Shown here: positions 36,965 through 45,675 of the stretch, piece after piece | How positions within the stretch are numbered: position 1 is the stretch's first letter | How the letters are laid out: the number at the start of each line of letters is the position of its first letter | DNA from: Planctomycetota bacterium | Lineage (GTDB): Bacteria; Planctomycetota; PUPC01; DSUN01 | DNA: 62,306 nucleotides | Direction of reading: 5' to 3' | Assembly: GCA_035384565.1 (NCBI GenBank) | Contig: DAOOIT010000037.1 | Location: 1-62,306 of the forward strand | Program-made: the position numbers and the translations under genes | Notes under the pieces: generated by a model | The model's input: only the letters and a program-made list of their open reading frames with translations | What the model was told of the DNA's origin: nothing | Databases searched by the model: none

Positions 36965-38209
36965 GTGGAGCCATCTCCAGCCGAAGAAGTCCTCACTGTC
37001 TCTGAGCTCACGCGGCGCATTCGCCGGTCGCTGGAGGACGAGTTTCCCCATGTCTGCGTGGTTGGCGAGGTGTCGAATCTCGCGCGGCCCAAGTCGGGGC
37101 ACGTCTACCTGACCCTCAAGGACGGCGGCGCGCAGGTCTCCGCCGTGCTCTGGCGCAGCGCGGCGGTGCGCCTGCGCTTCGACCTCGAAGACGGGATGGA
37201 GGTCATTGTCACAGGCTCGCTGAGCGTCTACGAGCCGCGCGGGAGCTACCAGATCACCATCTCCTCCATCAAGCCCAAGGGCCTGGGCGCCCTCCAGCTC
37301 GCCTTTCTCCGACTCAAGGACAAGCTGGAGAAGGAGGGACTGTTCCGCCCCGAGCACAAGAGACCGCTGCCGTACCTGCCGGAGTGCGTCGGCGTCGTGA
37401 CCTCGCCCACTGGCGCCGCCATCCATGACATCCTCACTGTGATCGCCCGGCGGTTTCCGCCGGCTCACGTGGTGCTTCGGCCCGTGCGGGTGCAGGGCGA
37501 AGGGGCCGCCGCCGAGATCGCGCAGGCGATCGAGGACTTCAACACCTGGGGCGGGGCGGACGTGCTGATCGTCGGGCGCGGCGGGGGGAGCTTGGAGGAC
37601 CTCTGGGCGTTCAACGAGGAGATCGTGGCGCGCGCCATCTACGCATCCCGAATCCCCATCATCTCGGCGGTGGGGCATGAGATTGACGTCACGATCTCCG
37701 ACCTGGTCGCCGACCGCCGCGCGCTGACGCCAACCGAGGCGGCCGAGATCGTGCTGCCCGAGTTCCGCGAACTCGTGGGGCGCCTGGACGATGCCCGAGG
37801 CCGTCTGGCCGCGGCCCTCCGGGGGCAGGTGGGGCTGGCGCGCGCCCGGCTCGAGCAAGTCCGGGGCGCCTACGGATTCCGCGTGCCGTCGGAAATGGTG
37901 CGGCGTCACGAGCAGAGGCTCGACGACCTGTGCGCCGCGGCGGCTCTCGCCACGCGACGCCGGCTGGAGGCGGCCCGCGACCGCCTGGCCGCCGCGGCCG
38001 GCCGCCTGGAGGCCCTGAGCCCGCTGGGCGTGCTGCGCCGGGGATACTCGATCACCCGCATCGCCGGCACGCGGACCGTGCTGCGCGACGCCGCCCAGGT
38101 GCACAAGGGGCAAAGCATCGAGACGCTGCTCCATGCCGGGCGGCTCGTGTCGCAGGTGCAGGAAGCCGAGAGCCATGACGCGGGCGGCGGCGAGGCCCCG
38201 CGGCGCTGA
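36965..38209 (+). CDS. xseA: Exodeoxyribonuclease VII large subunit
   Basis: A 414-aa protein from GTG 36965, with GAAGG upstream; this start places VLTVSELTRRIRRSLEDEFPHVCVVGEVSN at the expected position. The N-terminal OB-fold contains GHVYLTLKDGGAQVSAVLWR. The central nuclease domain has VGVVTSPTGAAIHDILTVIARRFP, GRGGGSLEDLWAFNEE and SAVGHEIDVTISDLVADRRALTPTEAAE, all hallmark blocks. A coiled-coil tail ends with SPLGVLRRGYSI. With the XseB subunit it degrades single-stranded DNA to oligonucleotides. xseB follows after 25 bases. Confidence 0.96.
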   Translation: MEPSPAEEVLTVSELTRRIRRSLEDEFPHVCVVGEVSNLARPKSGHVYLTLKDGGAQVSAVLWRSAAVRLRFDLEDGMEVIVTGSLSVYEPRGSYQITISSIKPKGLGALQLAFLRLKDKLEKEGLFRPEHKRPLPYLPECVGVVTSPTGAAIHDILTVIARRFPPAHVVLRPVRVQGEGAAAEIAQAIEDFNTWGGADVLIVGRGGGSLEDLWAFNEEIVARAIYASRIPIISAVGHEIDVTISDLVADRRALTPTEAAEIVLPEFRELVGRLDDARGRLAAALRGQVGLARARLEQVRGAYGFRVPSEMVRRHEQRLDDLCAAAALATRRRLEAARDRLAAAAGRLEALSPLGVLRRGYSITRIAGTRTVLRDAAQVHKGQSIETLLHAGRLVSQVQEAESHDAGGGEAPRR

Positions 38210-38234
38210 ACGACGCCACAGGAGGAGACTGGCC

Positions 38235-38489
38235 ATGGGCAAACGCCCGCCATTCGAGAAGAGCCTGGAGGCTCTCGAAGAAATCGTCGCCGAGCTGGAG
38301 AGCGGGCAGCTCACGCTCGACGAGGCCCTGGACCGCTATGAGCGCGGCGTCGCCATCCACAAGGCCTGCACCGAGATGCTCGCCGCCGCCGAGAAGCGCA
38401 TCGAGGTGTTGCTGAAAGGCAGCGACGGCGAACTGACGACCAGCCCTCTGAAGGCCGACGAAGAGCCCCCACGCGAGGACGAGTCGTGA
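38235..38489 (+). CDS. xseB: Exodeoxyribonuclease VII small subunit
   Basis: An 84-aa protein from ATG 38235 behind AGGAGGAG. It contains the XseB signature FEKSLEALEEIVAELESGQL followed by TLDEALDRYERGVAIHKAC and AEKRIEVLL. It binds the XseA coiled coil. Its stop overlaps the GTG of ispA (GTGA at 38486-38489), so the genes are translationally coupled. The acidic tail (EEPPREDES) is a short extension typical of high-GC relatives. Confidence 0.95.
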   Translation: MGKRPPFEKSLEALEEIVAELESGQLTLDEALDRYERGVAIHKACTEMLAAAEKRIEVLLKGSDGELTTSPLKADEEPPREDES

Positions 38490-39370
38490 GCACCGAGCGA
38501 CTGGCGAGGTACCTGGACGAGAGCCGCTTGTGGGTGGATGCCGCCCTGGATGCCCGCCTGCCGCAGCCCGAGGGCCCCGCGGGGCGCCTGGCCGAGGCCA
38601 TGCGCTACAGCGTGTTCGCGGGGGGCAAACGGGTGCGGCCGGCGCTCGTGCGGCTCGCCAGCGAACTGTGCGGCGGCGCGCCCGATTGCGCGCTGGCGGC
38701 GGCCTGCGCCATCGAGCTGGTCCACACCTACTCGCTGATCCACGACGATCTGCCTGCGATGGACGATGACGACCTTCGCCGCGGGCGGCCCTCGTGCCAC
38801 AGGGCCTTCGACGAAGCCACCGCCATCCTGGCGGGGGATGCGCTGCTGACATTGGCCTTCGAGGTGCTGGCCGACGGATCGGCCGGCCCCCAGGGGCTTG
38901 CGATGGTGGCCGAACTGGCGCGCGGCGCGGGGCTGCGCGGCATGGTCGGCGGCCAGTTGGCCGACATGGTCCTGGCGACGACCGCGCCCACGCCGGAGGC
39001 GGTCGAGTTCATCCACTGGCACAAGACGGCGGCCTTGATGGGCACGTCGCTCCGCCTCGGCGCCCTGGCGGCCGGCGCCGCCTGGGACCACGTGACCAGG
39101 CTGGGACGCTACGGCGAACTCCTCGGCCTGGCCTTCCAGGCGACCGACGACGCCCTCGACGTGGCGGCGACCACGGAGGCCCTCGGCAAGACGGCTGGCA
39201 AGGACGCGGCGTCGGGCAAGATCACATGCCCTGCCGTCTTCGGCCTCGAGGCGACGCGCGAGCGCGCCCGCGCACTCGGCGAGCGGGCCATCGCCGAACT
39301 GGAGCCCTTCGGCGACGCCGCGGCAGTCCTCCGCGACCTCGCTCACTATGTGGTGAGCCGGAGTGCCTAG
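38486..39370 (+). CDS. ispA: Polyprenyl synthetase (farnesyl/geranylgeranyl diphosphate synthase)
   Basis: A 294-aa all-helical prenyltransferase. It has GGKRVRPALVRLASELCGG, the first aspartate-rich motif D87-D88-L-P-A-M-D93-D94, FDEATAILAGDALLTLAFE, HWHKTAALMGTSLRLGA and a second motif TDDALDVAA in place of the usual DDILD. It condenses isopentenyl diphosphate with allylic diphosphates. The position between xseB and dxs is the widespread conserved arrangement. The chain length of the product is uncertain; FPP or GGPP is usual for this locus. The GTG start overlaps the xseB stop. Confidence 0.93.
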   Translation: MSTERLARYLDESRLWVDAALDARLPQPEGPAGRLAEAMRYSVFAGGKRVRPALVRLASELCGGAPDCALAAACAIELVHTYSLIHDDLPAMDDDDLRRGRPSCHRAFDEATAILAGDALLTLAFEVLADGSAGPQGLAMVAELARGAGLRGMVGGQLADMVLATTAPTPEAVEFIHWHKTAALMGTSLRLGALAAGAAWDHVTRLGRYGELLGLAFQATDDALDVAATTEALGKTAGKDAASGKITCPAVFGLEATRERARALGERAIAELEPFGDAAAVLRDLAHYVVSRSA

Positions 39371-39375
39371 CGCTC

Positions 39376-39404
39376 TTGCGCCGAGACCGGGCGGCGGTTA
39401 GAAT
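39376..39404 (+). promoter_or_regulatory. Possible internal promoter before dxs
   Basis: TTGCGC (39376-39381) and TAGAAT (39399-39404) are spaced by 17 bases. The predicted start near 39411 leaves about 13 bases to the ATG at 39424, and no ribosome-binding site is evident. It may give dxs extra expression. Confidence 0.4.
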
Positions 39405-39423
39405 AGGGCAAGCGAGTACCTCA

Positions 39424-41376
39424 ATGGGACCGATCCTGTCAAGAATCAACGAGCCGGCGGACCTTCAGGGGCTCGGCCTGGCCGAACTGGAGCAGCTCGC
39501 GCTCGAAGTGCGCGAGGAGATCGGGCGCGTGGTCGCGGCCAACGGCGGCCACCTGGCTTCCAACCTCGGCACGGTGGAACTCACCATTGCCCTCCATCGC
39601 TGCCTCGACCTGGCGAAAGACGCTCTCGTCTGGGATGTGGGGCACCAGGCCTACACCCACAAGCTCCTGACGGGGCGGCGCGAACGCTTCAGCACCCTGC
39701 GGAAGCAGGGCGGCCTGAGCGGCTTTCCCAACCGCGACGAGAGCCCCTACGACCTCTTCACCACGGGCCACGCGGGAACGGCCATCTCCTCTGCCGTGGG
39801 CCTGGTGTGCGCCGATGCCCTGTGCGGCCGGCAGCGCCGGGTCGTGGCCGTGGTGGGGGATGGCAGCCTGACCAATGGCGTGGCCCTCGAGGCCCTCAAC
39901 CACGCCGGCGCCCTCGGCAAGAACCTGCTCGTGGTACTCAACGACAACAGCATGTCGATCAGCAAGACGGTCGGCGGCATCTCGCAGTACCTGGACCGGT
40001 TCCGCTCGGCGCCCTTCTACAACCGGGCCAAAGTGGAGATCCGCCGGTTCGTGCGCCGCCTGCCCGGCATCGGCGGCGCGGCCGAAACCGCCCTCGGCCA
40101 TCTCAAAGAGGGGATCAAGGTGGCCGTCGGCTCCGAGACGCTCTTCGACCAGATCGGCTTTCGCATGTTCGGCCCCGTGGACGGACACCGCATCGCCGAT
40201 CTGATCGAGATGCTGGAGGCGGTGCGCGACCTTCCCGGCCCCATTCTGCTCCACGTGATGACCCAAAAGGGCAGGGGACATGCCGAGGCCGTGAGCAATC
40301 CGAGCCGGTTCCACAGCGCCGGTCCGACGCATCCGACCGCGTGCCTCGTCGAGCCCGAGCCGGGCTCCGCGGCCGCGGCGCCGAGCTATACCTCGGTGTT
40401 CTCGGAGGCCCTGTGCCGGCTGGCCGTGGAGAGGCCCGACATCGTGGCGATCACCGCCGCCATGGAGGACGGGACGGGGCTGGCCGATTTCGCCCGGCAG
40501 TTCACGGGCCGCTTCTTCGATGTGGGCATCTGCGAGGAGCACGCCGTCGCGCTGGCCGGCGGGGTGTCCACCGCGGGCTGCAAGCCGGTGGTCGCCATCT
40601 ACTCGACCTTCCTGCAACGCGCCTACGACCAAGTGTTCCACGACCTGTGCCTCCAGCGGGCTGCCGGGGTGGTCTGCATGGACCGCGCCGGCCTCGTGGG
40701 CGCCGACGGGCCGACGCACCACGGGCTGTACGACATCGCGTTCCTGCGCCACCTCCCGGGCATCATCCTGGCGGCGCCCAGAGACGGCGCAGAGCTGGGG
40801 CGGATGTTGGCCATGGCCGTGGCCGACAACCGGTTGTGGGCGATCCGATTCCCGCGGAGTTCCGTTCCGTCGTGCGACTGGCTGGACGAGCCGCATCTGG
40901 AAGTGGGGCAGGGCGAGGTGCTCCGGGAGGGTTCGGAGGCGGCCCTCGTGGCCTACGGCTCCATGGTCGCGCCCGCCTGGGAGGCCGCCGCTCTTCTGGC
41001 CAAGGACGGCATCGAGGTGGCCGTGATCAACGCGCGCTTCGCCAAGCCTCTGGACGCCACTCTCCTGGCCTCCGTGGCCGCCCGGGTCCCCGTGCTCTTC
41101 ACCCTGGAGGAGCACTCGGTGCTCGGCGGGTTCGGGTCGGCGGTCCTGGAATCCCTGGCCGCGCACGGCGCTATCCCGTGCCGGGTCGAGATGGTGGGGG
41201 TTCCCGACCGCTTCATCGAGCACGGCAGCCGCGAGGCATTGCTGGACGCCTTGGACCTCAGCGCGCGCGGCATCGCGGCCCGCGTCAGGGAGGCCGTGCA
41301 CGCGTGTCCCCTCCGCCGGCCCGGTGTGACACGCGTGCGGGAACTCGTGGGCAAGCCAGGCCTGGTGGGCACATGA
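39424..41376 (+). CDS. dxs: 1-deoxy-D-xylulose-5-phosphate synthase
   Basis: A 650-aa thiamine diphosphate enzyme that makes DXP from pyruvate and glyceraldehyde 3-phosphate, the first step of the MEP isoprenoid pathway. Landmarks are NGGHLASNLGTVELTIALH, WDVGHQAYTHKLLTGR, FTTGHAGTAISSAVGL, the ThDP-binding VVGDGSLTNGVALEALN..., LNDNSMSISKTVGG, FDVGICEEHAVALAGG and DRAGLVGADGPTHHGLYD. The N-terminus is shorter than many homologues by about ten residues. The start ATG 39424 lacks a clear ribosome-binding site. Its stop overlaps the nadK start by ATGA. No mevalonate genes are present here, so the MEP route is likely. Confidence 0.95.
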   Translation: MGPILSRINEPADLQGLGLAELEQLALEVREEIGRVVAANGGHLASNLGTVELTIALHRCLDLAKDALVWDVGHQAYTHKLLTGRRERFSTLRKQGGLSGFPNRDESPYDLFTTGHAGTAISSAVGLVCADALCGRQRRVVAVVGDGSLTNGVALEALNHAGALGKNLLVVLNDNSMSISKTVGGISQYLDRFRSAPFYNRAKVEIRRFVRRLPGIGGAAETALGHLKEGIKVAVGSETLFDQIGFRMFGPVDGHRIADLIEMLEAVRDLPGPILLHVMTQKGRGHAEAVSNPSRFHSAGPTHPTACLVEPEPGSAAAAPSYTSVFSEALCRLAVERPDIVAITAAMEDGTGLADFARQFTGRFFDVGICEEHAVALAGGVSTAGCKPVVAIYSTFLQRAYDQVFHDLCLQRAAGVVCMDRAGLVGADGPTHHGLYDIAFLRHLPGIILAAPRDGAELGRMLAMAVADNRLWAIRFPRSSVPSCDWLDEPHLEVGQGEVLREGSEAALVAYGSMVAPAWEAAALLAKDGIEVAVINARFAKPLDATLLASVAARVPVLFTLEEHSVLGGFGSAVLESLAAHGAIPCRVEMVGVPDRFIEHGSREALLDALDLSARGIAARVREAVHACPLRRPGVTRVRELVGKPGLVGT

Positions 41377-42221
41377 AGCGGATCATCCTGTCGGGCGACA
41401 CTCGCAAGCCGGGCGTGGCGGCCGCCGTGGGCGACCTCCTGCCCTGGCTCCGGGAGCGGGTGGAGGTGGTGGCCCTCGACCTGGCGATGGACCGCGAGCT
41501 GGAGCACGTGGAGGCCGACTTCGTGGTCGTGCTGGGAGGCGATGGTGCGATCCTCTCGACCGCGCGGCGGCTCGGGCGCAACCAGTTGCCCGTCCTGGGC
41601 GTCAACCACGGCAAGTTCGGCTTCCTGGCCGAGCTGTCGCCCGAGCAACTGCGCGAGCGCTTCGACGAGGTGCTCGCGGGCAGCTACCGGGTCTCGTCGC
41701 GCATGCGCCTGTGGTGCTCGCTGCTGCGGGGCCACGAGAAGATCGCCGAGCACGTGGCCCTCAACGACGCGGTGATCTCCCGCGGCGCGCTCTCGCGCCT
41801 CGTGACGATGGGGCTGATGGTTGACGGGACGCGGGCGACGACCTACAATGGGGACGGCGTGATCGTCGCGACCCCCACGGGTTCGACGGCGCACTCTCTG
41901 TCGGCTGGCGGCCCCGTGGTGGACCCCGGGCTGGAGGCATTCGTGATCACCCCGATCTGCCCCCACACGCTCACCAACCGGCCCGTGGTCATGCCCGCGC
42001 GGTACTGCATCGAGCTGCTGGCAGACGCGACGCCCGTGGACGTGGGGCTGACGATTGACGGCCAGGTGTACCAGCCGATCGCCCGCGGAGACCGCCTGGT
42101 GATCCGGCGCGCGGCGAGCGACTTTCAACTGATTGACCTCGGGCTTCGGACCTACTATGACACACTACGCGAGAAGCTCCAGTGGAGTGGCAGCGCGCTC
42201 CACAGTCGCCGTCGAGATTGA
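41373..42221 (+). CDS. nadK: NAD kinase
   Basis: A 282-aa protein starting at the ATG that overlaps the dxs stop. It contains the GGDG motif (LGGDGAILSTARRLG, residues 55-58 for GGDG), VNHGKFGFLAEL, TTYNGDGVIVATPTGSTAHSLSAGGPVVDP and PICPHTLTNRPVV, all diagnostic. It phosphorylates NAD to NADP. The PTGSTAH variant of PTGSTAY occurs in the family. The 3' end overlaps the ferredoxin gene by 65 bases in another frame. NADP supply fits its place after dxs, whose pathway uses NADPH. Confidence 0.95.
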   Translation: MKRIILSGDTRKPGVAAAVGDLLPWLRERVEVVALDLAMDRELEHVEADFVVVLGGDGAILSTARRLGRNQLPVLGVNHGKFGFLAELSPEQLRERFDEVLAGSYRVSSRMRLWCSLLRGHEKIAEHVALNDAVISRGALSRLVTMGLMVDGTRATTYNGDGVIVATPTGSTAHSLSAGGPVVDPGLEAFVITPICPHTLTNRPVVMPARYCIELLADATPVDVGLTIDGQVYQPIARGDRLVIRRAASDFQLIDLGLRTYYDTLREKLQWSGSALHSRRRD

Positions 42222-42408
42222 TGAGGGCCTGTGCAAGGGCTGCGGCCTCTGCGTCGCCTGGTGCCGCGAGCACGCGCTCGAACTGTCGCCGACCCCCAAC
42301 GCGCGCGGCGCCTACATCGCCCGTGTGATCGCGGGGACGGCGTGCTGTGCCTGCCGTCACTGCGCGCTCATGTGCCCGGAGGCCGCCATCCACCTCCACC
42401 GAACCTGA
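42157..42408 (+). CDS. 2[4Fe-4S] ferredoxin, probable 2-oxoacid oxidoreductase subunit
   Basis: An 83-aa protein from ATG 42157, which overlaps nadK by 65 bases; a GTG at 42187 is an alternative. Two cluster motifs are visible: CKGCGLCVAWC (CX2CX2CX3C) and CCACRHCALMCP (CX2CX2CX3CP). In many anaerobes such a ferredoxin is the delta subunit of KOR/VOR enzymes, and the alpha, beta and gamma genes follow from 43238 after one phosphoesterase gene. The first motif lacks the usual proline after the last cysteine (WCRE instead of CP), which may tune the potential. Unlike the oxidoreductase genes it is translated directly out of the nadK frame. Confidence 0.88.
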   Translation: MTHYARSSSGVAARSTVAVEIDEGLCKGCGLCVAWCREHALELSPTPNARGAYIARVIAGTACCACRHCALMCPEAAIHLHRT

Positions 42409-42447
42409 GGACCTGGGGGCGGCCGCTGCGCCGCCGCGCTGAACACC

Positions 42448-43197
42448 ATGTCGTCGCACGCGTCACGCTACGGAGTCATCACCGACCTGCACTCGAACCT
42501 TGCCGCAGTGCGCGCCGTGCTCGACGCCCTGCGCCGCGACGAGGTGGGCACGGTGCTGTGCCTCGGGGATATCGTGGGCTACGGGCCCAGCCCGTGCGAG
42601 GTGATTGATGCCCTGGGCAATCTGCCGCTCAAGTGCATCCGCGGCAACCACGACCGCTACGCGCTAGGCGAGAACTCCGACCAGATCCGCATGGCCACCG
42701 CCGAGGCGGTGGAGTACACCCGCCAGTGCCTCAGGCCCTCCGACCGGGCTTTCCTGGAAGCGCTCGAAGACTCGATGCTCTACGAGAACCGCATCCTGCT
42801 CGTGCACGGCTCGCTGCGCGACCGCGATGAGTACATCCTCTCGCAGGAGGCCGCCGTGGCCAACTACCGGGCGCTTCGCACGGAGTTCGCCGGGGTATAC
42901 CTGTGCCTGTTCGGACACACCCACCTGCCCACGGCCATTGGCGACGGCAAGGTGCTCTATGAGGTGGAGCCTGGTCACGTCCTCAAGCTCAAGCCGCTGA
43001 CCCCCTACCTGGTCAACCCGGGCAGCGTGGGGCAGCCACGCGACGGCAATCCCGACGCGGCCTACGGGGTCGTGGACCTGGCCGAGCGGACGTTGACATT
43101 CAAGCGCGTGGCCTACGATGTCGAGGACACGTGCCGCCGCGTAGCCGAGGCCGGCCTGCAACGCCACCTGGGCGACAGGCTCCGCGTGGGCAAGTGA
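42448..43197 (+). CDS. Metallophosphoesterase (YfcE/MJ0936-like)
   Basis: A 249-aa calcineurin-like phosphoesterase. The ligands are D-L-H in YGVITDLHSN, GDIVGYGPSP, GNHDRYALGE, LVHGSL and FGHTHLPTA. PYLVNPGSVGQPRDGNP is the usual late block. It probably hydrolyses phosphodiesters or nucleotides; the substrate is unknown. No good ribosome-binding site precedes ATG 42448. It separates the ferredoxin gene from the remaining subunits of the 2-oxoacid oxidoreductase on the same strand, so it may be an inserted gene or one with a regulatory role. Confidence 0.9.
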   Translation: MSSHASRYGVITDLHSNLAAVRAVLDALRRDEVGTVLCLGDIVGYGPSPCEVIDALGNLPLKCIRGNHDRYALGENSDQIRMATAEAVEYTRQCLRPSDRAFLEALEDSMLYENRILLVHGSLRDRDEYILSQEAAVANYRALRTEFAGVYLCLFGHTHLPTAIGDGKVLYEVEPGHVLKLKPLTPYLVNPGSVGQPRDGNPDAAYGVVDLAERTLTFKRVAYDVEDTCRRVAEAGLQRHLGDRLRVGK

Positions 43198-43237
43198 AGG
43201 CTCCTGCGGCTGGCGGCGAGTGGAGAGAAGGGCTGCC

Positions 43238-44314
43238 ATGGGCGCGAAGGTCCTGATGGCCGGCAACGAGGCCGCCGCAGAAGGGGCCATCCTGGCCGGG
43301 TGCGACGCCTACTTCGGCTACCCGATCACCCCCCAGAACGAGTTCACCGCCTACATGGCCCGCCGAATGCCCGAACTGGGGCGGGTGTTCATCCAGGCCG
43401 AGAGCGAACTGGCCGCCATCAACATGGTCTACGGCGCCAGCGCCGCCGGCAAACGCGCGATGACCTCGTCGTCCAGCCCCGGCGTCAGCCTCAAGCAGGA
43501 GGGGCTCTCCTACATCGCGGGGTCCGAACTGCCCGCCGTGGTCGTCAACGTCCAGCGTGGCGGCCCGGGGCTCGGCAACATCGGTCCCTCCCAGGGCGAC
43601 TACTGGCAGGCGACCCGCGGGGGCGGCCACGGCGATTACCGCTCCATCGTCCTCACCCCCGACAGCGCCCAGGAGATGCTCGATCTGACGGCGAAGGCCT
43701 TTGACCTGGCCGACCGATACCGCATGGCCGCCATCGTGCTGTCGGATGCCTATCTCGGGCAGATGATGGAGCCGGTCGTGCTGCCCACGGAGCCGCTGCC
43801 TCCCCCGCCGCCCAAGCCCTGGGCCCTCACGGGTTGCGAGGGACGCGCACCGAACACCGTCCGCTCGCTGCTGCTGGGCGATGGAGAGCTCGAACAACAC
43901 AACTACAAGCTCTTCGAGAAGTACCGCGTCGTGGAGCGGGACGAAGCCCGGTGGGAGGCGTTGGCCGCCGACGATGCCGTGGTGGTGCTGGTGGCCTATG
44001 GAATCTGCGCGCGCGTGTGCCGGGAAGTGGTGGCGCGCGCGCGCGGCCGGGGATTGCCGCTGGGGCTGATACGCCCCATCACGGTCTGGCCCTTCCCCAA
44101 GGAGGCCCTGGCCGTGGCGGCCGCCGGAGCCGCCCGCGCGTTCCTCGTGGTGGAGATGAGCATGGGGCAGATGGCGCAGGATGTCCGCCTGGCGCTCGAG
44201 GGGCGGCGCGAGGTGGCGTTGCTCGGACGCCCGGCGTTTCTCCCCACGGTCGAGGACGTCCTGGAGTGCGCGACCGCCCTGCTGAAGGGGCGGCGAGAGG
44301 GGAACGGGCGATGA
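43238..44314 (+). CDS. 2-oxoacid:ferredoxin oxidoreductase alpha subunit (VorB/KorA type)
   Basis: A 358-aa protein from ATG 43238 (GGAGAGAAGG upstream). It has the VorB-like opening GNEAAAEGAILAGCDAYFGYPITPQNEF, the SELAAINMVYGASAAGKRAMTSSSSPG domain I segment, VQRGGPGLGNIGPSQGDYWQ and GLIRPITVWPFP. It binds the pyrimidine half of thiamine diphosphate and the 2-oxoacid. The variant is closest to branched-chain 2-oxoacid (VorB) or 2-oxoglutarate enzymes, and the substrate cannot be decided by eye. Its stop overlaps the next ATG by ATGA. Confidence 0.92.
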   Translation: MGAKVLMAGNEAAAEGAILAGCDAYFGYPITPQNEFTAYMARRMPELGRVFIQAESELAAINMVYGASAAGKRAMTSSSSPGVSLKQEGLSYIAGSELPAVVVNVQRGGPGLGNIGPSQGDYWQATRGGGHGDYRSIVLTPDSAQEMLDLTAKAFDLADRYRMAAIVLSDAYLGQMMEPVVLPTEPLPPPPPKPWALTGCEGRAPNTVRSLLLGDGELEQHNYKLFEKYRVVERDEARWEALAADDAVVVLVAYGICARVCREVVARARGRGLPLGLIRPITVWPFPKEALAVAAAGAARAFLVVEMSMGQMAQDVRLALEGRREVALLGRPAFLPTVEDVLECATALLKGRREGNGR

Positions 44315-45060
44315 AGTCCCTCTACGATCGTCCCGAGACACTGGAGCGTTGCCTGACCCACTACTGCGCGGGATGTGGTCACGGCATCGTGCATCGCCTG
44401 ATTGCCGAGGCGATTGACGAGCTGGGGATCGGCGGCCGCACGGTAGGGGCGGCTCCTGTGGGCTGTGCGGTCCTGGCGCACCAGTACCTCAGAGTGGACA
44501 TGTGCGAACCTGCCCACGGGCGCACCGCCGCTGTGGCGGCGGCGATCAAGCGCGTGCGTCCGGAATGCGTCGTCTTCTCGTACCAGGGCGATGGCGACCT
44601 GGCCGCCATCGGGGCCGCCGAGACCCTCCACGCCGCGAACCGTGGCGACCCCATCACCGTCTTCTTCGTGAACAACGCCGTGTATGGAATGACCGGGGGG
44701 CAGATGGCTCCCACGACGATGCTCGCGCAGCGCACAAGCACCACGCCGTCGGGACGCGACGCCGGCTACCACGGCAACCCGATCCGTGTGTGCGAGTTGC
44801 TGGCCACGCTCGACGGGCCTGCCTATCTGGAGCGGGTGGCGCTGAGCGGGCCCGAGAGCATCCGGCGGGCCGCCCGAGCCGTGCGCAAGGCATTCCTCAC
44901 CCAGATCGAGCAGAACGGGTACGCCCTGGTGGAGTTCCTATCCCCCTGCCCAACCTACTGGCGAATGAGTCCTGTTGAAGCCATGAAGTTCATCGAGGAA
45001 GGAATGAGCCGCGTCTTCCCTCCGGGAGTTTTCCGGGACTGGGAGACCGCGCGCGAGTAA
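44311..45060 (+). CDS. 2-oxoacid:ferredoxin oxidoreductase beta subunit (ThDP-binding)
   Basis: A 249-aa protein. It contains HYCAGCGHGIVHRLIAEA (a CXXC pair), the ThDP/Mg motif GDGDLAAIGAAETLHAANRGDPITVFFVNN, YGMTGGQMAPTT and PCPTYWRMS. It forms the pyrophosphate- and Mg-binding half of the enzyme. It starts inside the alpha-subunit stop codon, so stoichiometric translation is expected. The CPTYWR segment is shared by 2-oxoglutarate/2-oxoisovalerate enzymes rather than by pyruvate enzymes. That makes a citrate-cycle or amino-acid-fermentation role more likely than acetyl-CoA formation from pyruvate. Confidence 0.92.
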   Translation: MKSLYDRPETLERCLTHYCAGCGHGIVHRLIAEAIDELGIGGRTVGAAPVGCAVLAHQYLRVDMCEPAHGRTAAVAAAIKRVRPECVVFSYQGDGDLAAIGAAETLHAANRGDPITVFFVNNAVYGMTGGQMAPTTMLAQRTSTTPSGRDAGYHGNPIRVCELLATLDGPAYLERVALSGPESIRRAARAVRKAFLTQIEQNGYALVEFLSPCPTYWRMSPVEAMKFIEEGMSRVFPPGVFRDWETARE

Positions 45061-45108
45061 TCCGTCGCCTCGCCGCATCGTGCGGCAGGCGGGACCGAGG
45101 GCAAGCCT

Positions 45109-45666
45109 GTGGTCGAGCGCGTCATCATCGGGGGCTTCGGCGGCCAAGGCGTCATTTTCCTGGGCAAGCTGCTGACGCAGGCCATGATGGACGAGGGGCT
45201 CAACGTCACCTACTTTCCGGCCTACGGCCCCGAGGTCCGCGGCGGGCGCGCCAACTGCCACGTGATCATCGCCTCCGAGCCCATCCTGTGCCCCGTCATC
45301 GCCCGGCCGGACGCCCTGCTGATCATGAACCAGATCACCTGGGACTACTACGCGCCTTGGCTCCGTCCGGGGGGGCTTGCCGTGATGAATGCCAGCATGG
45401 TCGTTGGCCCCCCTGCCGATTCATCTCACCGCATCGTCCGCATCCCGGCCACCGAGATCGCGAATGATCTGGGCGATGTGCGCTCGACCAACATGGTCAT
45501 GCTCGGCGCCTACAACCAGGTGCGCGGGCTCCTCCCCCTCGACAACCTGCTCGCGCACCTGCGTTCCGCTCTGGGAGGCGCGAAGGCCGGCCTGTTCGAG
45601 TTGAACTGCAAGGCAGTGCTGCGCGGAAGCGAGGCCGTGGCGGCCGCCCCCGAGCGCTCCCCCTGA
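45109..45666 (+). CDS. 2-oxoacid:ferredoxin oxidoreductase gamma subunit
   Basis: A 185-aa protein from GTG 45109. It begins ERVIIGGFGGQGVIFLGKLL, then YFPAYGPEVRGGRANCHVIIAS, the standard gamma-subunit blocks, and ends with RSTNMVMLGAYN. It completes the enzyme with the ferredoxin gene at 42157. The gap to the beta subunit is 48 bases. Operation in reverse (reductive carboxylation) is also possible and cannot be judged from sequence. Confidence 0.92.
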   Translation: MVERVIIGGFGGQGVIFLGKLLTQAMMDEGLNVTYFPAYGPEVRGGRANCHVIIASEPILCPVIARPDALLIMNQITWDYYAPWLRPGGLAVMNASMVVGPPADSSHRIVRIPATEIANDLGDVRSTNMVMLGAYNQVRGLLPLDNLLAHLRSALGGAKAGLFELNCKAVLRGSEAVAAAPERSP

Positions 45667-45675
45667 GCCCCGGCA

